From Flammeovirgaceae bacterium (GTDB lineage: Bacteria > Bacteroidota > Bacteroidia > Cytophagales > Cyclobacteriaceae), in assembly GCA_023251155.1 (NCBI GenBank), contig JAHEZH010000007.1, positions 1 to 64,000 of the forward strand: a stretch of DNA of 64,000 bases, given 5' to 3'. Below are positions 48,934 to 60,154 of this stretch, one piece after another (position 1 is the stretch's first letter; each line of letters opens with the position of its first letter). Both the position numbers and the translations under genes were made by a program. The notes beneath the pieces are model-generated. The model had not been told where the DNA came from and searched no databases. It worked only from the letters and a program-made list of their open reading frames with translations.

Positions 48934-51541
48934 TCCTTAAACTATTCACGGGATTAGTCCGGGCGGCTCGAATAGTTTGTGTACTGGTGATGATCACCGC
49001 CAGTCCGATAATACTTAAAGCCGCCAGCGGAATAGTAAACAAACCAACGGATATCCGGTAGGGATAAGAAGAGAGCCACCAGTTCATCACCCACCATGCC
49101 TGCGGACCGAATACAATTACAGCAATGAGAATGGGTTTCAATGAAGACCAGGTAAGCATTCTCGTAATGCTGAAAACAGAACCTCCCATCACTTTGCGAA
49201 TACCGATCTCCTTTACACGCACCTCCACCATATACGACGATAACCCAAGCAAGCCCATACCGGCAATGGCTATGGTCAGAAAACTGGCCACTAATGTAAT
49301 GGTGCGTGTTGTTTCCAGATCAGCAAACTTACGGGCATACGCTGCATCAACAAATTCGTATTCGAAGGGATAATCAGGATTGTATTTCTTTGACAGCTCA
49401 GCCATCACCTGAAGATTCTCCTGCAGGGTATGATGTGCACTCAATTTGATATGTGCCACACTGAATGGCCATGAGTTGACACAGCCAAAAAGAAGCACTG
49501 GTTCTACCTGACCCCATGGTGAGGTCAGAATAAAATCCTTCACCACGCCAATGATATGCCACTCCGTACCATTATCGCGTATGCGTTTCCCGATAGGATC
49601 ATCAAAGCCCATGGCCTTAGCTGCTGACTCGTTAATCACCACTGCGGTTGAATCAGTGGCATATTTTTCAGGATCCATATCACGACCTCGTACCACAGTA
49701 AGCCCTGCTGTGGTAGCGAAGGCATCATCCGCATAGATGCGCTCAAAAAGCGTTTTATTTTCAGGATCTTTTCCCTCCCATTCCATAGCATCTGAATTGC
49801 TCCAGCGGTCGGTAATAGGTGTGCTGGTTTTTGTGATTGACTGGGCAACACCCCGAGCCAATAACTCATTCTTATATGCTTCAAAATTTTTCTTCAACGA
49901 GCCCGTGAAGTACTGATAAACCAAATGCTCTTTGTTATATCCGGCATCGCGATTTTGCAGATAAGCTATCTGCCGCTGTACCACAAACACCGATACCATT
50001 AACGTGATGGCAATACCAAACTGAAATACAACTAGCACGGCGCGCAAACGACTCTTGCCTGTAGCCGATATCACTAACCCCTTTAAAATTTTCACTGGCT
50101 TGAATGCGGACACATAAAAGGCCGGGTAGCTTCCCGCCAGTAGACCTACGAGGATGATTAGTAAAAGTCCGCCCACCCAAAAATTGAGATTAGTAAACTC
50201 CAGCGTGAGATGCAGGCTAATCAATTGATTGAAATAAGGCAAGCCCATGTACACTGCTACCAGCGACAACACTCCTGCACCGAAAGCAAGCAATAACGAC
50301 TCACATAAAAACTGGGCAATCAACGAATTTCGTAGTGCGCCTGTCACTTTACGTACCGCTACTTCTTTTGACCTGCGCTGTGCCCGTGCTGTGCTCAAGT
50401 TGATAAAATTAATGCAGGCAATGGCCAGCAAGCAGATTCCCAGCATGGCCAGCAGGCGAACAACTTCAATACGACCACCGTCAGGCACGCCATTTTCAAA
50501 ACGCGAATACAAACGCATTTTGGTCAGAGGATATAAAAAAACTTCCCATTGATCTGCGTCTTTGTTATGCTTCTGTACTACATCTTTTACCTGTTCATTA
50601 AACTGGTTAATGTCTGTTCCTTCCTTCAATTTCACAAAAGTGTACACGGAGTTATTACCCCACTGAGTATTTTTTCCACTCAGCATCTCCACCAGTTTGT
50701 AGGGAATGATGTATTCAAAGCGAAAGTCGGTATTGGAGGGAAGATCTTTTAATACAGCGGTCACATTGAGGGTAAACGATTCGCTTCCTTCACCGATAGT
50801 CACCGTTTTTCCAAATGCATCTTCCTCATCAAACAATTCCTGTGCAAACTTCTCCGTAATGGCGATCGACATGGGATCTTTAAATGCCGTTTTTGCATCT
50901 CCCTTTATTAGCGGGAAGCTAAACATGGTCAGAATAGCATCATCCGCATAGGCACCCGTAGTTTTCACAATACGCTTATCTCCTTCAATGAATAAATGCT
51001 GCTCTCCCCATGCTGTATAACTGATGGCACTCTCTATGGCGGTGTACTCTTCCTGAAGTGTAGGCGCCAGCACACGCGCAGTGACATCCCAGCTATTGAT
51101 TTTCCCGTTGGTATAGGTGCGGTTGAAAACCTTATACAACCTGTCTTTATCGGTATGAAACTGGTCATAACTGAATTCATGTTGTGTCCACAAAAACAAA
51201 AAAGCAAAGGCAGTAATCCCCAAAGCAAGACTGAATAAATTAATGAAAGAATAGCTTTTGTTGCGAAGCATCACCCGCACAGCGACTTTTAGATAGTTGA
51301 AAAGCATATAAATAGGTATTAATGGTATGGTTATTCGGTTTCGAAGTAAAATGCCGGGGCGAAAGAAGCGAATCACATTTAAAAGCACTTTTTGCTTTGC
51401 CTTCTTCTCACCAACGGTCTTTACATCCTTATTGAATTGATAAATCAAATCCCCTTCGATTTCTTCATAGAGTTCAGTTGGACAAAACCACGATAGTAAT
51501 CGCAGTGCTGCTTTGGGTGGATGTGGTTTATTGTTATTCAT
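48926..51541 (-). CDS. FtsX/MacB-like ABC permease with prefix domain (array member 3)
   Basis: ORF to 51559, probable start MNNNKPHPPKAALRLLSWFCPTELYEEIEGDLIYQF at 51541; 'KEVAVRKVTGALRNSLIAQFLCES', 'KEIGIRKVMGGS'. Confidence 0.93.
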   Translation of the reverse strand: MNNNKPHPPKAALRLLSWFCPTELYEEIEGDLIYQFNKDVKTVGEKKAKQKVLLNVIRFFRPGILLRNRITIPLIPIYMLFNYLKVAVRVMLRNKSYSFINLFSLALGITAFAFLFLWTQHEFSYDQFHTDKDRLYKVFNRTYTNGKINSWDVTARVLAPTLQEEYTAIESAISYTAWGEQHLFIEGDKRIVKTTGAYADDAILTMFSFPLIKGDAKTAFKDPMSIAITEKFAQELFDEEDAFGKTVTIGEGSESFTLNVTAVLKDLPSNTDFRFEYIIPYKLVEMLSGKNTQWGNNSVYTFVKLKEGTDINQFNEQVKDVVQKHNKDADQWEVFLYPLTKMRLYSRFENGVPDGGRIEVVRLLAMLGICLLAIACINFINLSTARAQRRSKEVAVRKVTGALRNSLIAQFLCESLLLAFGAGVLSLVAVYMGLPYFNQLISLHLTLEFTNLNFWVGGLLLIILVGLLAGSYPAFYVSAFKPVKILKGLVISATGKSRLRAVLVVFQFGIAITLMVSVFVVQRQIAYLQNRDAGYNKEHLVYQYFTGSLKKNFEAYKNELLARGVAQSITKTSTPITDRWSNSDAMEWEGKDPENKTLFERIYADDAFATTAGLTVVRGRDMDPEKYATDSTAVVINESAAKAMGFDDPIGKRIRDNGTEWHIIGVVKDFILTSPWGQVEPVLLFGCVNSWPFSVAHIKLSAHHTLQENLQVMAELSKKYNPDYPFEYEFVDAAYARKFADLETTRTITLVASFLTIAIAGMGLLGLSSYMVEVRVKEIGIRKVMGGSVFSITRMLTWSSLKPILIAVIVFGPQAWWVMNWWLSSYPYRISVGLFTIPLAALSIIGLAVIITSTQTIRAARTNPVNSLRNE

Positions 51542-51564
51542 GAGATGCTCTTGAAACATTATAT

Positions 51565-54180
51565 TTATTCCGTCTTCAGGCTTTTCACCGGATTAGTCAT
51601 GGCCGCGCGGATAGTTTGAAAGCTGATGGTGGCAAAAGCAACGGTCACGACAATCATTCCTGCCAATGCAAACATCCACCACGCTATATTGATCTGGTAA
51701 GCGAACGATTGCAACCAACTGTTCATTCCCATCCAGGCCAGAGGTACGGCAATAGCAAACGCAATGGCCATCAGAATAAAAAACTCTTTCGTTAAGAGGT
51801 GAACAATGCGCGTAGTGGATGAACCCAATACTTTACGCACTCCGATCTCCTTGGTGCGCTGCGCAATACTAAATGCAGACAATCCGATCAATCCCAAACA
51901 AGAGATCAGTATTGCCAGCACAGCGAAGCAGATAAACAGTTTTCCAAAACGGGCTTCTGAAATGTATTGGGCATCATACGCATCATCGGCATAGAAATAC
52001 AGAAACGGAAGACCCGGAACCAACTGCTGCCACTTGGCTTCCAGCTGCTGAATGGTCTCTGCCGGGTTCGCAGATGAAACTTCTATGGTGAGAAAAGTCA
52101 TGAACGATTTACCAACGAGCAATGTCAATGGACGTACTTTCTCTTTTACAGAATGAAAATGAAAATCGGCAATCACCCCAACAATTGTTCCTCTGCGAGC
52201 GAGCTGTTGAAAATTCTTTCCGATTGCTTCTTGCGGATCAGTAAATCCAAGACTACGCGCCGCTGCTTCATTGATGATCATGGCTTCGGTAGAGTCGGAT
52301 GCAAACTGCCGTGAGAAAGAACGGCCCGCTGCTACCTGCACTTCGTAGTGTGAAAGAAAGTCATAGTCCACATAATACGTGTCTGACTGAAATTCCTGAA
52401 TATCCCCCAATGCATTTTCAATCTTCACCGGAAACTGGTGATTGGCCTTGCCGGGAATACTGGAAGAGAGACTCACCTGCTCCACCTGCGGTACCGTTAA
52501 TAATTGTTGTCGTACTGCTTCCTCTCTGTTTATAATTCGTTCATCAAATTGAAAGTCTACCACAATGGAATGGGCTTTCTTAAAACCGAGCTCCTGTGTC
52601 TGCATAAAATGCAATTGCGAGTACACGACAATGGTAGCCACAATCAAAAGAATAGAAATCGAAAACTGGGCAATGACTAATCCTTTGCGTAACACACTGC
52701 CTTGTGTACCGGTAACAAATCTTCCTTTCAATCCTCGTAATGGTTGAAATCCGGAAAGAAACAAGGCAGGATAAACTCCTGACAGTAAACCGATGGAAAG
52801 GGCCAGGGCGAGCAGGAGAAATAAATAATCAATATGCTCAAAGACAGATACGGTGATGACTTTACCGGCCAGCTCATTGAAGAAAGGAAGCAGCACCACA
52901 CTTATAAGAAGCGCCAGTACAAATGCGATACTGCTGATCAGCAACGCATCCACCAAAAACTGAACTACCAACTGAGTACGTACACTGCCAAGTACTTTCC
53001 GCACACTCACTTCCTTTGCACGTTGCATAGAGAAAGCCGTGGTGAGGTTGATAAAATTGAATCCGGCAATCACCAATACAAAAAGGGCGATCACTCCGAA
53101 TACATACAGGTTGGTCCGATTACCGGCAACACTACTTCCCGCACGTGAGCCTCTTGCTTTACCATACAGGTAAATACTTTTCAATGGCTCCATTGATAAC
53201 TTGTACTTCGTCTCTTTCTGATCGAGATGTTGATGGACAATAGAAGGAAGCTTGGCCTCTACGATAGCAGGGTCAGTTTTTTCAGGAAGTAAAACGTAGG
53301 TATAAAAAAAGAAACGCTTCCAGTTACTCATCCAGCTTTCCCCCAACGTGGCTTTTGATACCAGTATATCTACTCTGAAATGAGAGTTCTGCGGAATATC
53401 GTTCATCACACCGGTGACGTAGGCAAGTGTGGTACCATTGATCATCATGGCTTGCCCAACCGGGTCGGCATCTCCAAAATACTTCTTCGCAGTGGTTTCA
53501 GACAGCACGAGGTTATTTGCTGCATTCAATACCTTCTGACGGTTGCCCCTTACTAATGGCAGGGTAAATACATCAAACAAGGTAGAATCAGCATACGCCA
53601 CTTTCTCTTCTCCGTACATCGCTTTGTCTTTTTGTACAAGGAGATAATCGAGAAACAAATGCGTCACCGCTTCAGCTTCGGGGCAGGTCTCCCTGATCGC
53701 TGCCGCCAGAGGCCCGTGTGAGCTTTCGTACGTGATTCCATTGGCCGTGTGTACATCCGTCACTACGCGATAGATACGATCTGCTTTGGTATGAAAGGTG
53801 TCATAGCTGTATTCGAACTGAACATATAAGAAAGCAAAAAAGCAGACACTTAATCCCGCAGCCAGACCCGCCACATTGATCGCTGCATAGGATTTGTGTT
53901 TCAGCAGGTAACGGAAAGCCGTTACAAAGTAATTTTTAATCATCGATCGGGAATAAAAGTGAAGTGTCATTTTATTTCTCAGCAGAATCCCCGGCCTGAA
54001 AAACCGAAGCACATTCCATATCAATCTGCTCTTAGCCTGTTGCGGACCAAGGTGGTTCGCATCATTATTAAACCGATAAATCAAATCCCCTTCGATCTCT
54101 TCGTAAAGTTCGTTTGGACAAAACCACGACAATAATCGCAGTGCTGCTTTTGGCGGAGACGGTTTACTTTCTTGCTTCAT
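51565..54180 (-). CDS. FtsX/MacB-like ABC permease with prefix domain (array member 2)
   Basis: 871 aa; 'ALRLLSWFCPNELYEEIEGDLIYRFNND', 'KEVSVRKVLGSVRTQLVVQFLVDA', 'KEIGVRKVLGSS'. Confidence 0.94.
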   Translation of the reverse strand: MKQESKPSPPKAALRLLSWFCPNELYEEIEGDLIYRFNNDANHLGPQQAKSRLIWNVLRFFRPGILLRNKMTLHFYSRSMIKNYFVTAFRYLLKHKSYAAINVAGLAAGLSVCFFAFLYVQFEYSYDTFHTKADRIYRVVTDVHTANGITYESSHGPLAAAIRETCPEAEAVTHLFLDYLLVQKDKAMYGEEKVAYADSTLFDVFTLPLVRGNRQKVLNAANNLVLSETTAKKYFGDADPVGQAMMINGTTLAYVTGVMNDIPQNSHFRVDILVSKATLGESWMSNWKRFFFYTYVLLPEKTDPAIVEAKLPSIVHQHLDQKETKYKLSMEPLKSIYLYGKARGSRAGSSVAGNRTNLYVFGVIALFVLVIAGFNFINLTTAFSMQRAKEVSVRKVLGSVRTQLVVQFLVDALLISSIAFVLALLISVVLLPFFNELAGKVITVSVFEHIDYLFLLLALALSIGLLSGVYPALFLSGFQPLRGLKGRFVTGTQGSVLRKGLVIAQFSISILLIVATIVVYSQLHFMQTQELGFKKAHSIVVDFQFDERIINREEAVRQQLLTVPQVEQVSLSSSIPGKANHQFPVKIENALGDIQEFQSDTYYVDYDFLSHYEVQVAAGRSFSRQFASDSTEAMIINEAAARSLGFTDPQEAIGKNFQQLARRGTIVGVIADFHFHSVKEKVRPLTLLVGKSFMTFLTIEVSSANPAETIQQLEAKWQQLVPGLPFLYFYADDAYDAQYISEARFGKLFICFAVLAILISCLGLIGLSAFSIAQRTKEIGVRKVLGSSTTRIVHLLTKEFFILMAIAFAIAVPLAWMGMNSWLQSFAYQINIAWWMFALAGMIVVTVAFATISFQTIRAAMTNPVKSLKTE
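53990..54029. repeat. 40-nt tract identical to 56644-56683 (prefix-domain coding DNA)
   Basis: CCCGGCCTGAAAAACCGAAGCACATTCCATATCAATCTGC present in both. Confidence 0.9.
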
Positions 54181-56837
54181 TCATGTTTCAGATTATCCAC
54201 CGGATTCTTTAAAGACGCTTTCAATGCATGGCCACTTACTGTAAACAAAGCAATCATCAAAATGAAAATCACAGGAATGAAAAGCAGCCCGTTACTTAAT
54301 TCCATTTTCAGTGCAAAACTGTTCAGCCATTGCCGGGTTATCCACCACGCGATAGGCAAAGACACAACAGAAGAAATACCAATCAAAATAAAATACTCTT
54401 TGGTGAGCAATCGGAATAAATTGAAAACAGAGGCACCCAGTACTTTTCGAATACTGATTTCTTTTACCTGCTGACTGATGGAAAATAGGGACAAAGCAAA
54501 AATGCCCAGGCAGGAAATAACTAATGCAAGCAGACAAAAAAGATTAAAAAGTCGCGTCATGCGTTCATCATCGGCATATTGTTTATTGAAATTATCTTCC
54601 AGGAAAAAATAATCGAAGGCATTATCCGGGAAGTATGTGTCCCATGCTTCTCTGATCTGACTAATGGTCAAGCTGATTTTCTTATCCGCACCTTGAGTAA
54701 GTTTCAAAGTCATCGAAGGTCCCATGTTAGCCGTGTAAAACATAGGTTGTATCGCTTTCTTAAGCGATTCCTGGTGGAATTCTTCTAATACCCCAACGAT
54801 TAAACATGGATTATCTCCCCAAAAGACAGTACCTCCGATAGCATCTTCCGGTTTTGCATACGAAAGCAATTCGGCCGCTCTTCGATTAATAATGACCGGC
54901 TCCTGTTTATCTCCAAAGTGTTCACCCGGAAAATCTTTTTCAGTGAAATTTCTTCCAGCCAATAACTTGAGTTGATAGGCCTGAATAAAGTCTGGATCGA
55001 TCAGATTAATACCAAATGACATGGAAGGTCCATTTAACACCTTACTGATACCACCGTTCCAACCTGTGCCCATGACATTGCCGGGAACATCCGTAGATGT
55101 AGTTATGGAATGAATGACAGCCAGAGATTGAAGCTGCTGCTTAAATCCGGAAAGCTTTAAAAGATAGGTAGAGTCTACATTGGCTGGCGCTTTTAATACA
55201 ATCGATCGCTTGATATCAATTCCCAGCACCTGGTCTTTCATGAACTTAAACTGCTGCTGAAAAACAATAACCAACATCGTGAGTATAATGGCACAGCTGA
55301 ACTGAAAAACAACAGCAACCTTTCGGAAAGAAAAACGAGAAGTACGAATAGTTAATTTTCCTTTCAATACGCGGTTCGGTGCCAGCGATGAAATTAAATG
55401 CGCTGGAAAGACACCGGATATCAAAATGCCAACGCCAACCAATGCACATAGAATAATGGTGTTCTCACTGAGGTCTATCGTAAATAAAGAGTAATACTTG
55501 GCCGACAAACCTATCCACTCATAAAAACGGGCAGACAGTAAACTGATCAATAGAAAAGCCAGAATGATGCTAATGAAGTTGTAAACGAAAGTTTCTGTCA
55601 GAAATTGGAAAGTAATCTGGAATCGGGTGGCTCCGGTAATTTTTCGAACACCTACCTCTTTGGCGCGGGCTACGGAACGCGAAGTAAAGAGGTTGATGTA
55701 ATTGATCCACGCCATCACCAAAACAATGATAGCTACCAACATTAAGAAATAAATAGATAAAGCATTACCGGTCGCCTTGGGTTGATCCTGCAAATTGCTA
55801 CGGAGATAAATACTTGAGATAGGCTCACATTCCACCTTTGCCTCTACTCGGCTCATCGCAGGGATCATCGTTGCTGCCAACGTATCCAGTTTTTGGATAA
55901 GCGATCTCAAATCTGTTTCCGGAGCGATCTGAATGTAAGTGTACGAGTCAACGGGATCGGCTAATGAATTGAGCGAAGCAACAATGTTAACATCCAAATG
56001 GGAGTTGGTGGGAAAATCATTCATGACACCGGTTACTGTGTAATCATGTGTTTGAAAGCTTCCTCGCAGTTTCACTATTTTGCCAAGAGGATCGCTGTTA
56101 CCAAAATATTTCTTTGCAGCGGTAGCCGACAACACCATTGAGTAAGGCTTTTGAAGTGCCTTCGCGTGATCACCTTGCAAAAAAGAAATTTCGAATTGCG
56201 AAACAAAAGAAGGGTCAACGAAATAGAATCCGCTGTTCTCATTGAAAATGGTCACTTCATCTCCCTCGGAGTAAGCCAGCGTACAATTAAACCATCCACT
56301 GGTGGAGACTAATCTTGTGGCTTCCATGATCTCTGGAAATTTCTCCTTTAATACCGGGGCAACCTGAGCAGGTATAATGGCTGATTTATAGTGCTCTAAT
56401 CCACTCTCGTAAGTGGTTATCCCTAAGCGATAAATAGTTTTCTGAAATTGACTGTCGTGGCTTAATTCAAAGAAAGCATATTGAAAAATAAGTAAGCATG
56501 CGGTCATGCTGATCGTAAGGCCAAAAATAGTAATACCGGAGAACGACTTATCCTTTCGGATATGACGAAAGGCCACTAACAAATTATTTCCAAGCATCAG
56601 CCTATCAATCAGGTTTATGTGAATACTATTTCTCAATACAATGCCCGGCCTGAAAAACCGAAGCACATTCCATATCAATCTGCGCTTAGCTCTTCGTACT
56701 CCTGTTGTTTTTACGTCTTTATTGAACTTCTGAATCAAATCCCCTTCGATCTCTTCGTAGAGCTGCGCAGGACAAAACCACGACAGTAGTCGCAGAGCTG
56801 CTTTCGCATGAGCCGGGGTTTTCGTTTCCTCCTTCAC
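54177..56837 (-). CDS. FtsX/MacB-like ABC permease with prefix domain (array member 1)
   Basis: 886 aa; 'ALRLLSWFCPAQLYEEIEGDLIQKFNKDVKTTG', 'KEVGVRKITGATRFQITFQFLTET', 'KEISIRKVLGAS'; 4-nt overlap with member 2. Confidence 0.94.
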   Translation of the reverse strand: MKEETKTPAHAKAALRLLSWFCPAQLYEEIEGDLIQKFNKDVKTTGVRRAKRRLIWNVLRFFRPGIVLRNSIHINLIDRLMLGNNLLVAFRHIRKDKSFSGITIFGLTISMTACLLIFQYAFFELSHDSQFQKTIYRLGITTYESGLEHYKSAIIPAQVAPVLKEKFPEIMEATRLVSTSGWFNCTLAYSEGDEVTIFNENSGFYFVDPSFVSQFEISFLQGDHAKALQKPYSMVLSATAAKKYFGNSDPLGKIVKLRGSFQTHDYTVTGVMNDFPTNSHLDVNIVASLNSLADPVDSYTYIQIAPETDLRSLIQKLDTLAATMIPAMSRVEAKVECEPISSIYLRSNLQDQPKATGNALSIYFLMLVAIIVLVMAWINYINLFTSRSVARAKEVGVRKITGATRFQITFQFLTETFVYNFISIILAFLLISLLSARFYEWIGLSAKYYSLFTIDLSENTIILCALVGVGILISGVFPAHLISSLAPNRVLKGKLTIRTSRFSFRKVAVVFQFSCAIILTMLVIVFQQQFKFMKDQVLGIDIKRSIVLKAPANVDSTYLLKLSGFKQQLQSLAVIHSITTSTDVPGNVMGTGWNGGISKVLNGPSMSFGINLIDPDFIQAYQLKLLAGRNFTEKDFPGEHFGDKQEPVIINRRAAELLSYAKPEDAIGGTVFWGDNPCLIVGVLEEFHQESLKKAIQPMFYTANMGPSMTLKLTQGADKKISLTISQIREAWDTYFPDNAFDYFFLEDNFNKQYADDERMTRLFNLFCLLALVISCLGIFALSLFSISQQVKEISIRKVLGASVFNLFRLLTKEYFILIGISSVVSLPIAWWITRQWLNSFALKMELSNGLLFIPVIFILMIALFTVSGHALKASLKNPVDNLKHE
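56644..56683. repeat. 40-nt tract identical to 53990-54029 (prefix-domain coding DNA)
   Basis: CCCGGCCTGAAAAACCGAAGCACATTCCATATCAATCTGC present in both. Confidence 0.9.
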
Positions 56838-56879
56838 GGTCCTGTAATTTTTTGATGCTGGATGACCTGGGATCCCGTA

Positions 56880-57212
56880 CTATCCGGTAATCATTTTCAA
56901 TTGAGGTACCAGTTTCCACAAATCAAGACGTGCGTCTTTCATCGCCTTGAGCATCGACATGCCGGCACTGGTGATGGTGAAGATTCGCTTGCGTCTTCCT
57001 CCACGTTCATTAGTTGCTCCGCCCAGGCTTGATTTGATGTACCCCTTGTCCTCAAGGCGATAGAGCGTCACGTGCACTGCGCTGAGATTCACGTCACGCT
57101 TCAATCTTGTTTCTATTTCTTCGGCAATGGCCGCACCATAGGCATCTTCCTGCAGGGCAGCCACCATCGTCAGCACGAGTTCTTCAAATTCACCCAAAAA
57201 CTCCTTACTCAT
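56880..57212 (-). CDS. PadR-family transcriptional regulator
   Basis: 110 aa; 'GEFEELVLTMVAALQEDAYGAAIAEEIETRLKRDVNLSAVHVTLYRLEDKGYIKSSLGGATNERGGRRKRIFTITSAG'. Confidence 0.95.
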   Translation of the reverse strand: MSKEFLGEFEELVLTMVAALQEDAYGAAIAEEIETRLKRDVNLSAVHVTLYRLEDKGYIKSSLGGATNERGGRRKRIFTITSAGMSMLKAMKDARLDLWKLVPQLKMITG

Positions 57213-57331
57213 ATCCTTATGTTTTGTATATGCTTATATTTTGTTAAGTAAATAACAGAAATGTTTTTTGCCTGTGCAAATTCATTCAACCTTTTTTGCT
57301 CCCGCTTCGTTTGACCGCCGAAACCCCGGAT

Positions 57332-58267
57332 ATGAAATTCGTCCACCGATCCCCCACTGGCTGTCGCTGGTGGCTGCTTGCCGCTCTGTTACTAACAGGC
57401 TGCGAGGATAAGACTGAACCGATAACGGATACTCCTCCACTTACGAACACGGAGATCATCCGCATTCCGGTAGTGGTTCATGTATTGTATTCTACCGATG
57501 AGTTTAACATCAGCGATGAGAAAATCCGATCACAGATTAAAGTACTGAATGAAGATTTCAGGAAACAAAATGCAGATCACACTAAAACTCCGAACGCGTT
57601 TTCACATCTCGTTACGGACGTGGGTATTGAATTTGAACTGGCATCCAGAGATCCCAATGGCAATGCCTCTACCGGTATAACACGTACTCACACCCAGGTG
57701 GATGGGCTTTCAGGCACTACCCGAGAAGGCGTAGCTGTGGAAGACATGCCGCTTTACTTTACAAGCAAAGGAGGGCATGATGCGTGGCCCACCGACCGCT
57801 ACCTGAATATATGGGTAGCCGAAATGACGAACCGGCATGGACGAGTAGCCTTGAATGGATACGCTCATTTTCCCGGAAGCGATCCGCGCATCGATGGAGT
57901 GGTCATCGATCCTCGCGTGTTCGGCACGATTGCACCGCTGGTCGAAGGGACCCATTTGGGAAGGACAGCGACACATGAAATCGGACACTGGCTCAATCTC
58001 ATCCACATCTTTGGTGCCACCAACAATGGATGTGATGCCACCGATGACGTGGAGGATACTCCTTCTGCTGCCTCCCCATATAATGGCAAGCCCACTCACC
58101 CGCAAATATCCTGCGGGCACGCCAATCTGTTTATGAATTTTATGGACCTGGTGGACGATGATGCGATGTATATGTTTACACACGGCCAGCGAAAAAGAAT
58201 GAGAGATGTATTTGCTCCGGGTGGTAGCCGGGAGCAATTTTATCTGAATCAGAAAAAAGCAAACTGA
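57332..58267 (+). CDS. M43 (pappalysin/cytophagalysin-like) zinc metalloprotease lipoprotein
   Basis: ORF from 57296; likely Met at 57332; lipobox 'LLLTGC'; 'HEIGHWLNLIHIFG' zinc motif; Met-turn 'NFMDLVDD'. Confidence 0.93.
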   Translation: MKFVHRSPTGCRWWLLAALLLTGCEDKTEPITDTPPLTNTEIIRIPVVVHVLYSTDEFNISDEKIRSQIKVLNEDFRKQNADHTKTPNAFSHLVTDVGIEFELASRDPNGNASTGITRTHTQVDGLSGTTREGVAVEDMPLYFTSKGGHDAWPTDRYLNIWVAEMTNRHGRVALNGYAHFPGSDPRIDGVVIDPRVFGTIAPLVEGTHLGRTATHEIGHWLNLIHIFGATNNGCDATDDVEDTPSAASPYNGKPTHPQISCGHANLFMNFMDLVDDDAMYMFTHGQRKRMRDVFAPGGSREQFYLNQKKAN

Positions 58268-58287
58268 TTTCTGTTGTACAAAATGAC

Positions 58288-58312
58288 AAAGGCCACTTCA
58301 TCGGTGGCCTTT
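58288..58312. terminator. Bidirectional terminator between M43 protease and ABC-F gene
   Basis: AAAGGCCAC-ttcatcg-GTGGCCTTT between convergent genes. Confidence 0.75.
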
Positions 58313-58335
58313 GCGATGATCATGTGATCGGCAGC

Positions 58336-59955
<1,620 letters not shown>

Positions 59956-60154
59956 TTATATCCCTGTGAATTAAGCTGCAAAGATACACAATGCCTCCGA
60001 CCTTGCATTCTCCCGTTCCATCAAAAATCGCCCGCTCGCATGGCCTGTAGCGAACCTACTAAAATGTGTTGATTTTGACCACTTACAATCGGAAGAGGTA
60101 CTGTTATTAATGGTCTATATTTACATCCCCACTGGGATTTTTACGCATGGGAAT

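Noticed and set aside
57710-58237. 175 aa minus-strand ORF opposite the M43 protease
   Set aside because: Opposite a gene with clear zinc-protease motifs; no independent support.
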